Shown here: in pieces, positions 1 to 6,830 of the stretch
Numbering within the stretch: position 1 is the first letter of the stretch
Layout of the letters: each line of letters begins with the position of its first letter
Assembly (NCBI GenBank): GCA_012727685.1
Contig: JAAYGO010000239.1
Span: 1 to 18,285 of the forward strand
Length of the DNA stretch: 18,285 nt
Reading direction: 5' to 3'
Source of the DNA: Bacillota bacterium
GTDB lineage: Bacteria > Bacillota > Dethiobacteria > DTU022
The notes under the pieces: model-generated
Databases searched by the model: none
Seen by the model: only the letters and a program-made list of their open reading frames with translations
Told to the model about the DNA's origin: nothing
Program-made: the position numbers and the translations under genes

Positions 1-311
1 GAAAAACGCTGTATTTTAAAGCCTTTTTGCGGTTTTACTCAATTTTTAGGCCGGTTCGTTGTGACTATTTATTAGCTATGATTCGTGTTACCTTTTAGCT
101 TTAGTTGACCTTTTTGGGGTCGAATCTCTAGATCAGTAACTGCTTAAAATGGCAAGCAGCAAAAGTATTTATGATAAACATACGGGGCTTTATTGCTTGC
201 CCCCAACTACATGATAATTTTTTATGTAAGCGTTATCTCTCAGTTGCATTCATGCTACACATGCTTTGTAAATATGTCAATCATTATTAAAAATATTCAT
301 TTGCATCATAA
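1..311. other. AT-rich stretch with no gene seen
   Basis: No credible gene was seen in the first ~310 bases. The stretch is visibly richer in A and T than the rest of the window, and no frame has a start with a ribosome-binding site. The longest ATG-initiated frame I noticed (171-290, 39 codons) has no Shine-Dalgarno sequence and no familiar motif. The stretch holds an imperfect inverted repeat (listed separately). It could be the flank of an integrated element or ordinary intergenic sequence. Confidence 0.5.
151..201. repeat. Inverted repeat enclosing a smaller hairpin
   Basis: GGCAAGCA at 151-158 is the exact reverse complement of TGCTTGCC at 194-201. Just inside, AAAG on the left pairs with CTTT on the right after a short mismatch. 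The centre carries GTAT...ATAC, which could form a second small hairpin. A T-run (ATAATTTTTTATG) lies about 14 bases beyond the right arm, too far for a standard intrinsic terminator. Function is unknown. Confidence 0.4.
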
Positions 312-521
312 CAAAAATCATCTGATCAAATACGAGATTCCTTAAGACTGCTAAGGCAGGAAGCAGATAAGAACAACACAACGACCCATCAACAATATAA
401 ACCAGTTTCTGAATACCATGAACAGGCTGGTGGTAGAATAACTGTTATAAGCGAACCCTGCAAAGAGAGCCCGGCGGGCGTTGAAGATATTTCGTCGGAA
501 AAAAGGCGAGGAATCCCATGA
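312..521 (+). pseudogene. Open frame without start codon, possible 3' remnant of a gene
   Basis: From the codon after an in-frame TAA (309-311) there are 69 sense codons ending in TGA at 519-521. None is ATG, GTG or TTG. The translation is hydrophilic; its tail reads KRRGIP before the stop. The TGA overlaps the ATG of the downstream membrane protein as ATGA, the usual arrangement for translational coupling, and that gene's ribosome-binding site lies within this frame. Base composition turns GC-rich from about 450, as in the coding regions. The likeliest reading is the 3' end of a coding sequence whose 5' part was lost or frameshifted. A chance open frame in AT-rich DNA, or a non-standard start, remains possible. 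I do not recognise the protein. Confidence 0.3.
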
Positions 522-979
522 GCAAAATCAAAGACACCATTATTGCCGGTGCTTTGGCAGGCTGGACCGGCAATCTCGTTAAGGAAATATTGACCTGGTT
601 TTTTTATGCGATGGGCTGGGTCAAATATACTTTTGTGCATATCGCAGCCGGCTTTTATTATTCTGCGGAGAATCTCGATGCTCCGCTGAGCCTGGTAACC
701 GGCTTTTTGACCGACTGGATCATCGCCACCAGCTTTGGGGTGGCAGCCCTGCTGATGCTGCGCTATACCGGAACCGATTATGCCATCATCAAGGGGACCG
801 CCTTTGGGGGACTAGTCTATGTGATTACCTTTGGGGCCGGCATGGCTTTAGATATTACCAGGGCTACTCTGGTAACGCCGCTGCCCGACTTTCTGCTGAT
901 CTTATCGCATTTCGCCATCGGGGCGGTCACGGGATGGACCTTGGAAAGATATTTTAGCCACGCCGTAAGAAGGCCCTAG
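518..979 (+). CDS. Small four-helix integral membrane protein, function unknown
   Basis: A 153-residue, strongly hydrophobic protein with about four predicted membrane helices, near residues 8-30, 56-83, 90-113 and 122-147, joined by short loops, with a basic tail (HAVRRP). The ATG is preceded by AGGCGAGGA six bases upstream, a fair ribosome-binding site, and overlaps the stop of the preceding open frame as ATGA. I do not recognise a named family. No catalytic motif is visible, so a structural, sporulation-envelope or transport-accessory role cannot be chosen. It is the only clear plus-strand gene left of the tRNA, and it ends about 80 bases before a hairpin (1059-1092) that may terminate it as well as the opposing tRNA transcript. 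Confidence 0.7.
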   Translation: MSKIKDTIIAGALAGWTGNLVKEILTWFFYAMGWVKYTFVHIAAGFYYSAENLDAPLSLVTGFLTDWIIATSFGVAALLMLRYTGTDYAIIKGTAFGGLVYVITFGAGMALDITRATLVTPLPDFLLILSHFAIGAVTGWTLERYFSHAVRRP

Positions 980-1058
980 CGTCCCATTAAGCCACCGTTT
1001 TATTTACTTATGGCCTTACACGGCAGCGCTTTCCTGTTGTTTAGTGCCATAATAATAA

Positions 1059-1092
1059 TTTTAAGCACTTGCCAAATGGCGAGTGCTTTAAA
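1059..1092. terminator. Probable bidirectional intrinsic terminator
   Basis: AAGCACTTGCC and GGCGAGTGCTT form a long hairpin around a four-base AAAT loop, with one G-T wobble, flanked by A/T-rich sequence on both sides. On the minus strand the stem is followed by TTAAAATTATTATTAT, which suits termination of the tRNA-Pro transcript 38 bases downstream of its CCA end. On the plus strand the tail is TTTAAATTAG, so it may also end transcription of the membrane-protein gene. Confidence 0.65.
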
Positions 1093-1129
1093 TTAGACCA
1101 AAAATTCAAGCTTGTAAGGTGGTAACAGG

Positions 1130-1206
1130 TGGTCGGGGCGGCCGGATTTGAACCGGCGGCCTCTTGGTCCCAAACCAAGCGCGCTACCAAGCTGCGCTAC
1201 GCCCCG
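1130..1206 (-). tRNA. tRNA-Pro (anticodon UGG)
   Basis: Read on the minus strand this is a complete 77-base cloverleaf. The acceptor stem CGGGGCG pairs with CGCCCCG, followed by discriminator A and an encoded CCA. The anticodon stem CTTGG/CCAAG encloses TTTGGGA, giving anticodon TGG (proline). The T arm contains GGTTCAAATCC. A strong promoter lies about 30 bases upstream and a hairpin terminator just downstream, so it can be transcribed independently of the rdgB gene that precedes it on the same strand. Confidence 0.97.
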
Positions 1207-1241
1207 CCTGTAAGCAATCAAGTTTTAAACCCGGTGAACAC

Positions 1242-1270
1242 ATTTTAACACAGCGAGAACCGCTTTTCAA
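1242..1270 (-). promoter_or_regulatory. Sigma-A promoter of tRNA-Pro
   Basis: On the minus strand TTGAAA (1265-1270) is separated by exactly 17 bases from TAAAAT (1242-1247), which also carries an extended -10 TG. Transcription would start near 1235, leaving a leader of about 29 bases before the mature tRNA 5' end at 1206. The 14-mer CGCTGTGTTAAAAT covering the -10 recurs upstream of the carboxypeptidase gene at 9997-10010. Confidence 0.8.
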
Positions 1271-1313
1271 GAACGGCGGAAAAGGCACCGGGGTTCGCTT
1301 GAGGTGCAGCAGG

Positions 1314-1952
1314 TTAACCGTTGGCACTTGGCCTGTTCAAGAGCATCGATTCAAGCAGTTTTTTCAGCCGTCGCAGGGCTTTTCCGCGATGGCTGACCTG
1401 GTTTTTCAGCGCAGTTTCCATCTGGGCAAAAGTCTGGCCTGCCGGCTCATAGAAAAAGAGAGGATCGTAGCCAAAGCCGTTCTGACCTTGCGGGGTTTCG
1501 ACAATGCGCCCCCTGCAGCTTTCCTCGATCAGATAAGTTTCTCCCCCGGGGATGACCAGCGCCAGGGCGCAGACAAAAGCGGCGCCGCGTTTTTCCGGCG
1601 GAACTCCTTTAAGCTCTGCGAGGAGGAGGCGGTTGTTGGCCGCGTCATCGGCGCCGGGACCGGCATAACGGGACGAGAAGACACCAGGCCGCCCCCCCAA
1701 AGCATCCACGGTAAGGCCGGAGTCGTCGGCCAGCGACGGCAGGCCGCAGGCAGCGGCCACTGCCCTTGCTTTTTTTAGGGCGTTCCCGCTAAAGGTGTGC
1801 TGATCTTCTTTTACTTCCGGGATGACCGCAAGTTGATCAAGGGAGATGATTTCCAGGGGAAGATCGTGCAACAGGGCTTTGATCTCTTCCACCTTGCCCT
1901 GGTTGCGGGTAGCCAGAACCAGCCGGCCCCGTTTGCGCTGGTGCCCGGTCAT
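1314..1952 (-). CDS. rdgB: XTP/dITP pyrophosphatase (RdgB/HAM1 family)
   Basis: Cytosolic house-cleaning enzyme that hydrolyses non-canonical purine nucleoside triphosphates (ITP, dITP, XTP) to monophosphate and pyrophosphate. The 212 residues carry the family landmarks in order: TRNQGK near residues 15-20, TFSGNALKKA at 53-62, LADDSGL at 74-80 with the catalytic-region aspartates, FGYDPLF at 160-166 and SHRGKAL at 187-193. Length is normal for the family. The ATG lies four bases after the rph stop, with GGAG seven bases upstream inside the rph end, so the two genes are translationally linked. In B. subtilis the homologue (ysnA) also follows rph in the gerM locus. A weak hairpin (GCACC/GGTGC, 1285-1307) lies after its stop, and the tRNA promoter follows. 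Confidence 0.95.
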   Translation of the reverse strand: MTGHQRKRGRLVLATRNQGKVEEIKALLHDLPLEIISLDQLAVIPEVKEDQHTFSGNALKKARAVAAACGLPSLADDSGLTVDALGGRPGVFSSRYAGPGADDAANNRLLLAELKGVPPEKRGAAFVCALALVIPGGETYLIEESCRGRIVETPQGQNGFGYDPLFFYEPAGQTFAQMETALKNQVSHRGKALRRLKKLLESMLLNRPSANG

Positions 1953-1956
1953 CGCG

Positions 1957-2700
1957 TTACTCCGGCGAGGCCGGCAGCAGCGATGCTGCTGCGCCCAGGG
2001 CCTCTTTCTGGCGCTGAATCAAATACTTTACACCCTCACCGGCCAGGTCGAGAAGCTGATCAAGCTGATCCCGGTTAAAGGTGCCGTGTTCGGCCGTGCC
2101 TTGAATCTCCACCAGTTCGCCGGCTCCGGTGATGACCACATTCATATCCACGGCTGCGGCGGAGTCTTCCGCAAATGAGAGATCCAGCAGGGGGGTCCCG
2201 TCAATAATGCCCACACTGACCGCGGCCAGGTAATCGTGCAGCGGTATTTTTTCCAGGGAACCGCTCTCCTGCAGGTGGAGCAGCGCTTCAAAGAGGGCGA
2301 TAAAAGAACCGGTAATCGCCGCGGTCCGGGTCCCGCCGTCCGCCTGGATCACGTCGCAATCGAGCAGAATCGTCCGTTCGCCTAGCCGCTCCAGGTCGAC
2401 TACCGAACGCAGGGAGCGTCCGATCAAGCGCTGGATTTCCAGATTGCGCGCGTTGACCCGGCCATGCGATTCGCGCACGACACGCACCCCGGTGGAGCGC
2501 GGCAGCATGGCATACTCCGCCGTAACCCAGCCGCTCCCGTTGCCCTTTAAAAAGGGCGGCACCCGATCCTCAACGGTGGCTGTACAGATAACGACGGTAT
2601 CGCCCATCTCCATGAGGGCGGAGCCCTCCGGATGTTTTAAATAAGACCGGGTAATGCGCACCGGCCTCAATTCATTGTTTTTCCTGCCGTCTGGACGCAT
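1957..2700 (-). CDS. rph: Ribonuclease PH
   Basis: Phosphorolytic 3'-to-5' exoribonuclease that trims tRNA 3' ends, releasing nucleoside diphosphates; it forms a hexameric ring in the cytosol. The 247-residue sequence shows the family signature RPDGR at the N-terminus, GWVTAEYAMLPR at 57-68, GRSLR at 94-98, QADGGTRTAAITG at 119-131 (phosphate-binding arginine R125) and LDLSFAEDSAA at 172-182, which contains the two metal-binding aspartates. The start is supported by GAGGAG eight bases upstream and an extended -10 promoter 35 bases upstream. It precedes rdgB by four bases, forming a two-gene unit. It is normally adjacent to gerM in Bacilli, but here a MreB-like gene stands between them. Confidence 0.96.
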   Translation of the reverse strand: MRPDGRKNNELRPVRITRSYLKHPEGSALMEMGDTVVICTATVEDRVPPFLKGNGSGWVTAEYAMLPRSTGVRVVRESHGRVNARNLEIQRLIGRSLRSVVDLERLGERTILLDCDVIQADGGTRTAAITGSFIALFEALLHLQESGSLEKIPLHDYLAAVSVGIIDGTPLLDLSFAEDSAAAVDMNVVITGAGELVEIQGTAEHGTFNRDQLDQLLDLAGEGVKYLIQRQKEALGAAASLLPASPE

Positions 2701-2735
2701 CTGGTATTCTCCTCAAGGCTCTTGAAATTGATTCC

Positions 2736-2744
2736 ATTATATCA
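2736..2744 (-). promoter_or_regulatory. Extended -10 promoter for rph-rdgB
   Basis: TGATATAAT on the minus strand gives a perfect TATAAT (2736-2741) with the extended TG two bases upstream. The -35 region is poor (TGTTTT at 17 bases). The leader to the rph ATG would be about 30 bases and includes the GAGGAG ribosome-binding site. This allows rph-rdgB to be expressed independently of the MreB-like gene upstream. Confidence 0.55.
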
Positions 2745-2854
2745 CAAGAGTGACATGGAAAACAGGATTACCCCATTCGCTGCCGGTGAATACCGCTCCG
2801 GTTGTAACGGAGCTGTTTATACCTAAGACAACAGGGTAGACGGCCATGCCCTCA

Positions 2855-2875
2855 CCTGGTGGGGTCACCGCCAGG
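2855..2875. repeat. Hairpin in the gap between the mreB-like gene and rph
   Basis: CCTGGTGG (2855-2862) pairs with CCGCCAGG (2868-2875) around GGTCA, with one G-T wobble on the plus strand. A second, smaller hairpin (GCTCCG/CGGAGC) lies at 2795-2813. Neither is followed by a T-run on either strand, so they are not convincing terminators. They are the only structure seen in this 242-base gap, apart from the rph promoter. Confidence 0.3.
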
Positions 2876-2942
2876 ATAATGAAAAACTTCCTTACTTATG
2901 AAAAACAGCTATCCGAGACAATGCTCCTGACCATTCACCTTC

Positions 2943-3971
2943 TTAACTGTGCAGTACCAGCCGGTCCATGTAGTTGATCGCTTCGCTGGCGCCGCGGACC
3001 GCGCAGGTATATGGATCCTCGGCACGGTGGACCGGCAAATTGAGTTTCCGGCTCAGGTAAAGATCAAAATTGTGCAGCAACGCCGCTCCTCCGGCCAGGA
3101 CTATCCCATCGCTCATCACGTCGGCGGCAAGCTGCGGCGGGATTTGCTCAAAAATATTCCGGGCGGCCTCCGCAATTGCGGAGAGCACCGGTTCTATGGC
3201 TTCGGTTAACTCTTCGGCTTTAATCTCCAGTGCACCGGGACCCCGGCGGTGCAGATTTATGCCCTTAAAATTATAGGTCAAATCTGGAGGGGGATCTATG
3301 GCATAGCCGGCCCGGCGCTTTGCCTCCTCGATTATCGAAAGCCCCACCTCCATGCGGTAGCGGCGAAAAAGGTAGCGTTGGATGATTGCGTTAATCGTCT
3401 CACCGCCCTGCCGCAATGAGCTTGCCAGCACGATACCCCCTAAAGAGATGACCGCTATTTCGGTCAGGCCGCCTCCGCAGTTAATAATGAAATTGCCGCG
3501 CGGTTCCGCCACCGGGCGGCCGGTACCGATGGCCGCCGCGATCGGCTCCTCGATCAGATAGACTTCTTTGATCCCGCATCGTTTGCCGGCGGAGAGGACA
3601 GCGCGCCGCTCTACCTGGGTAGTGCCGGAAGGAACGGTCACAATGAGACGCAGCTTAAAAAAGGGGAACCGCCTGATCACGCGGGAGATGAAGCGCTCCA
3701 GCATTTTTCTGGCCAGGTCATAATCGGCAATTACCCCGCTCTGCAGTGGTTTGACAGCCCTGATTCCCCCGGGTGTACGCCCGAGCATGCGCTCGGCCTT
3801 TTTCCCCACCGCCACAACGGCATTGCCGCGCATGGCCACCACTGATGGCTCCTGCAGCACGATACCCCGCCGGGGCATGTAGATCAAGGTATTGGTTGTG
3901 CCAAAATCCACGGCCAGGTCGCTGCGCCAGAAGCGAAAATTCAAACCGCGCTGCCGCTGTTGCGCTGTCAT
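2943..3971 (-). CDS. Divergent MreB/Mbl-family actin-like protein
   Basis: A 342-residue member of the bacterial actin family, whose usual members polymerise with ATP under the membrane and guide cell-wall synthesis. The match spans the full fold: phosphate-1 loop DFGTTNT at 22-28, IEEPIAAAIG at 140-149, phosphate-2 region at 164-171, ISLGGIVLASS at 175-185, and adenosine-loop region GIVLAGGAALL at 289-299. The N-terminus (NFRFWRS) could be a short membrane-binding segment. Two deviations stand out: the usual D-x-GGGTTE of phosphate-2 reads NCGGGLTE (Asn164 for the Mg-coordinating Asp, Leu for Thr), and the usual GGG near 295 reads GGA. No mreC or mreD lies beside it, so it is a paralog rather than the housekeeping mreB. 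GGGGAG six bases upstream supports the ATG. It sits between gerM and rph with gaps of about 200 and 240 bases. ATP turnover may be impaired; this is inference. Confidence 0.88.
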   Translation of the reverse strand: MTAQQRQRGLNFRFWRSDLAVDFGTTNTLIYMPRRGIVLQEPSVVAMRGNAVVAVGKKAERMLGRTPGGIRAVKPLQSGVIADYDLARKMLERFISRVIRRFPFFKLRLIVTVPSGTTQVERRAVLSAGKRCGIKEVYLIEEPIAAAIGTGRPVAEPRGNFIINCGGGLTEIAVISLGGIVLASSLRQGGETINAIIQRYLFRRYRMEVGLSIIEEAKRRAGYAIDPPPDLTYNFKGINLHRRGPGALEIKAEELTEAIEPVLSAIAEAARNIFEQIPPQLAADVMSDGIVLAGGAALLHNFDLYLSRKLNLPVHRAEDPYTCAVRGASEAINYMDRLVLHS

Positions 3972-4172
3972 CTTCCACTCCCCGATGCAATAACATTCTT
4001 ACCTTTTATTTATCCACCAGAAGCGGGAAAGATATACCATGTCATGTGGCCAACCCGTCCCTGAAATGCGCGGCAGCCGGTGCAACCTTACTTTGCCGAT
4101 CCGGCCACGGCGGGGCGAAAAACCGCTTGCGGGCGATGCAGTATGCCGCAGATATGTTATATGAAAGATTAA

Positions 4173-5198
4173 TTACATGAAATTATAAACGGGAGGAGGG
4201 GTCAACGGCCCTTGCAGATCGAGCTCACCGCTGCGAACAACCTTTTCCCCCTCGACCAGGACCTGAACCTCTTTCACCTCCTCCAGTTCGCTTAAGGTTA
4301 GCAGAATCTGGTTGAGAAGATTCGCCGCCCCGGTTTTGCCCCCCTCATAATCGAGAAGATGGCGTGAAAAATCAATGGTGGCCAGCCCCTCTTCAAGGGT
4401 ATAGTTTAAAAGTGCGGTATCGGGGGGGATTTGGCTGAACAGCCCGCTGCCGCGGCGCGGTCCCCGCAGCAGCTCTGCGATCACGGCGGCAAAGAGATCA
4501 TCAACCGGCGGCAGGATGCGCGTCACCGGCACATAAAAAATCCAGCCGTTGGGTGCCGGGTAGCAGAAGAAGAGGCGCACCGCGCTGTATTGGCGATAGT
4601 CCGTGACCCCTTCTTCGATCTCCAGGTTGATCCAGCATTCGGGCCCAAGCGGAGTCGTTCCCGGCGCGCCGCTGGAGAAGCGTTCCGGGGCTGCCCCTTC
4701 GATCAAGATGGCCACCTGCTGGATCGACGGGAACTGGCGCAGCGTGCAGAGAATGCTCCCCAAAACCAGGCGTTCCTGTTCGGGCGGATAATTCAGAAGT
4801 TCCGGACTGAAGTCCACGCGGGCCAGGCCGTCCTCATCGACGGCAATTCCGTGGATCGCGGTATCTTCAGGGATCACCGCAGCCAGCCCGACCTCGCTCA
4901 ACAGGCTGCTCAGCTCCGGAGTGCCCACCAGCCTCTGCAGGGTTGCCCGGGCGATCGCCTCGGTATAGGGTATCTCCCTGGTTACCGGCACCAGAAAGCG
5001 AAAACCGGCATCGGCGTAGTAGAGGGTGCCGATGCGGACCTCTCCAGCCTCCGGGGGCAAGTGAGGCGGCTCCGGCAAAACCAGGCCCTCCCGGGGAAGC
5101 TCTTCTTCAGCCGTCGCCCCGGATTCACCCGGCCAGGCGTCACAGCCTCCTGCGCAAAGCAGGAATATCATCATGAGGAAAATCCCTCTCTTAAGCAT
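4173..5198 (-). CDS. gerM: GerM-domain lipoprotein, spore germination/sporulation
   Basis: A secreted lipoprotein with a hydrophobic N-terminal signal ending at AGGC (Cys19 from the start chosen), an acidic/Pro-rich linker, and two GerM domains near residues 55-170 and 210-325. Each domain has the typical pattern of an LYYAD- or LFFCYP-like strand, then VPVTR, then a VDFS or IDFS strand. B. subtilis GerM has the same tandem layout and is needed for normal sporulation and germination. I place the start at the second of two close ATGs: AAGGGGG directly abuts the first ATG (5202-5204) but is six bases from the second. The longer form would add two residues. A TATAAT promoter lies about 40 bases upstream. 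racE precedes it, as in Bacilli. Confidence 0.9.
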   Translation of the reverse strand: MLKRGIFLMMIFLLCAGGCDAWPGESGATAEEELPREGLVLPEPPHLPPEAGEVRIGTLYYADAGFRFLVPVTREIPYTEAIARATLQRLVGTPELSSLLSEVGLAAVIPEDTAIHGIAVDEDGLARVDFSPELLNYPPEQERLVLGSILCTLRQFPSIQQVAILIEGAAPERFSSGAPGTTPLGPECWINLEIEEGVTDYRQYSAVRLFFCYPAPNGWIFYVPVTRILPPVDDLFAAVIAELLRGPRRGSGLFSQIPPDTALLNYTLEEGLATIDFSRHLLDYEGGKTGAANLLNQILLTLSELEEVKEVQVLVEGEKVVRSGELDLQGPLTPPPVYNFM

Positions 5199-5236
5199 GA
5201 CCATCCCCCTTAAGCCGGTGATAGATGTACAAGTTA

Positions 5237-5264
5237 ATTATATTTATCTACCGCCACCGGTAAA
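5237..5264 (-). promoter_or_regulatory. Candidate sigma-A promoter for gerM
   Basis: On the minus strand TTTACC (5259-5264) lies 16 bases upstream of a perfect TATAAT (5237-5242). The -35 matches four of six consensus bases. Transcription would start about 30 bases before the gerM ATG. A small inverted repeat TACCG-CCAC-CGGTA (5249-5262) overlaps the spacer and -35 and could be a regulatory site; that is speculative. Confidence 0.5.
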
Positions 5265-5315
5265 TATGCCAGTTCTTTCATTGGGCAGCTTTTAAGGGGG
5301 ATAAGCCTTGGGCGG

Positions 5316-6125
5316 CTAGCGTTCGAGAATAACCTGGTAAGCCCTGATCTCCTGCTGCAGCAGTTTTGAGCCGATCCGCTCAAAAGAAGCCGGCTTGCCG
5401 CTGACAAAGAAACTGTGCCGGGGCGCGGAGCGAGACGGGTTGAGCAGGCCGTTTTTCGCGAGAATGGCTTTCACTTCAGAGGCGGTCTCTTCGGCGGAGC
5501 TGACCAGCTTTACGCCGGCACCGACTGTCTCCTGGATCAGACCGGACATGAGCGGGTAATGGGTGCAGCCCAGGATGAGGGTATCGATGCCCGCTGCTTT
5601 TAAAGGATCAAGGTAGCTGCGGGCGATGATTTTTGCCTCCGGCGTATCGATCAGATCGTTTTCCACCAGCAGGACGAACAGGGGGCAGGCTCTGCCGATA
5701 ATCTGCAGCGCCGGTTGCTCCCGGGCCAGCGCCTTTTGATAGGCTCCGCTGCCGATGGTGCCAGTGGTGCCGATCACGCCAACCCGCTTATTTTTTGTAT
5801 AGGCCAGCGCCGCCCTGACACCCGGTTCGATCACCCCGAGCACCGGGATTGAGCAGCTCTCCTGGTAATACTCAATCCCTGCTGCTGTGGCCGAATTGCA
5901 GGCCACCACCACCATTTTGATCTCCTGGGTCTGTAAAAAACGAATGATTTCGAGCGCAAAACGGCGCACCTCTTCGTAGGAACGGGGCCCGTAGGGCATC
6001 CGGGCGGTATCGCCGAAATATACTACCCTTTCATGAGGCATCTGCCTGCAGATCTCCTGGACGACCGTCAGGCCGCCCACTCCTGAATCGAGAACACCGA
6101 TGGCATTGTGTGCGTAAACTGTCAT
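5316..6125 (-). CDS. murI: Glutamate racemase
   Basis: Cofactor-independent racemase converting L-glutamate to D-glutamate for peptidoglycan. The 269 residues are full length and show DSGVGGLT at 13-20 (catalytic Asp13), the first catalytic cysteine in ACNSATAA (Cys76), GVIEPG at 97-102, and the second catalytic cysteine in LGCTHYPL (Cys187). AAAGGAG lies 11 bases before the ATG, a slightly long spacing. It follows the UPF0316 gene by 64 bases on the same strand and may share that gene's promoter. It precedes gerM, matching the racE-gerM order of B. subtilis (racE is the name used there). Confidence 0.96.
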   Translation of the reverse strand: MTVYAHNAIGVLDSGVGGLTVVQEICRQMPHERVVYFGDTARMPYGPRSYEEVRRFALEIIRFLQTQEIKMVVVACNSATAAGIEYYQESCSIPVLGVIEPGVRAALAYTKNKRVGVIGTTGTIGSGAYQKALAREQPALQIIGRACPLFVLLVENDLIDTPEAKIIARSYLDPLKAAGIDTLILGCTHYPLMSGLIQETVGAGVKLVSSAEETASEVKAILAKNGLLNPSRSAPRHSFFVSGKPASFERIGSKLLQQEIRAYQVILER

Positions 6126-6189
6126 CTAGTAAAAATCTCCTTTGCTGTTGCTGCCATTGCCGCCGGCAAAGGCGCCCCTTGTTTCTTTT

Positions 6190-6717
6190 TTATTTTGCTT
6201 TCATCCGGCTAAAATAGCCGCCCATGATTTTGCGGGTATCCTGGATGGAGACAAAAGCCTGCTGGTCGAGCTCGTGCAGATCCTTTAAAAAGCAAGGCAG
6301 CGCTTTCCGTTTAATCAGGATCTGCAGGATGCGGTGGGCTCCCGTTTTTCCATAGCATTCCATGGAGGTGACCCCGTAGCCCATTTCACGCAGTTTCTCT
6401 TCCAGGTTAACCCCGTTGTGCATCGTGATCACCTGGACATTAACAAAACCGACGGCCACCTTTTCCTCGATCAGACTGCCCACATAATTGCCCGTGGCAA
6501 AGCCAAGGCCGTAAATCACCACGTTGAGAGGATGGTCCAGGTTATCGAGCACCATGCTGAGGGCAAGCACGTAGAGGATCACTTCAAAAAAGCCGATGGC
6601 TGCAGCCAGTTTGCTCTGGCCACGCGTCAGGTAGATAATGCGCAACGTGGCCAGGCTGACATCGAAAATCCGCGAAAAAAAGATAAACAGGAGCGTCAAA
6701 TAAAACGAAAGCTCCAC
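6190..6717 (-). CDS. UPF0316 (DUF5698-DUF2179) membrane protein, YebE-like
   Basis: A protein of about 175 residues with an N-terminal membrane domain of roughly three helices (about 4-27, 36-57 and 63-82), then a soluble DUF2179-type domain. It resembles the UPF0316 family, including EVILYVLALSMVLDNL, GFATGNYVGSLIEEK and LREMGYGVTS. The role of this family is unestablished; DUF2179 domains are thought to act as small-ligand sensory domains. I chose a GTG start at 6715-6717: it has GGAGGAGG five bases upstream, and the length fits the family. The in-frame ATG at 6772-6774, which would give 194 residues, falls between the -35 and -10 of a strong promoter and cannot be transcribed from it. It is first in the row leading to murI and gerM. 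Confidence 0.85.
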   Translation of the reverse strand: MELSFYLTLLFIFFSRIFDVSLATLRIIYLTRGQSKLAAAIGFFEVILYVLALSMVLDNLDHPLNVVIYGLGFATGNYVGSLIEEKVAVGFVNVQVITMHNGVNLEEKLREMGYGVTSMECYGKTGAHRILQILIKRKALPCFLKDLHELDQQAFVSIQDTRKIMGGYFSRMKAK

Positions 6718-6751
6718 GTCCGCCTCCTCCAACCAGTTTAATGTCGCCATC

Positions 6752-6781
6752 ATTGTAACAGGGTGGTCATTCACCTGTCAA
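6752..6781 (-). promoter_or_regulatory. Strong sigma-A promoter for the UPF0316 gene
   Basis: On the minus strand a perfect TTGACA (6776-6781) is 18 bases from TACAAT (6752-6757), which also has an extended -10 TG. The predicted transcription start near 6745 leaves a leader of about 28 bases to the GTG start at 6717. It may drive murI as well. Confidence 0.8.
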
Positions 6782-6830
6782 ACAAAGCGGAAATCAAAAA
6801 GGATAACCGCCCGGCGACGGAGAATGAATA

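Noticed and set aside
171..290. 39-codon ATG-started frame in the AT-rich flank
   Set aside because: No ribosome-binding site, no recognisable motif, and it overlaps the inverted repeat.
1285..1307. GCACC/GGTGC hairpin after rdgB as a terminator
   Set aside because: Only five base pairs with a large loop and a short CTTTT tail; too weak to list as a feature.
1164..1778. 204-codon plus-strand open frame
   Set aside because: Antisense to rdgB and the tRNA; low-complexity, Arg/Gln-rich translation with no family signature, while the minus strand encodes clear RdgB motifs.
4431..5213. 260-codon plus-strand open frame
   Set aside because: Lies opposite gerM; composition is typical of an antisense shadow of a GC-rich gene, with no domain recognised.
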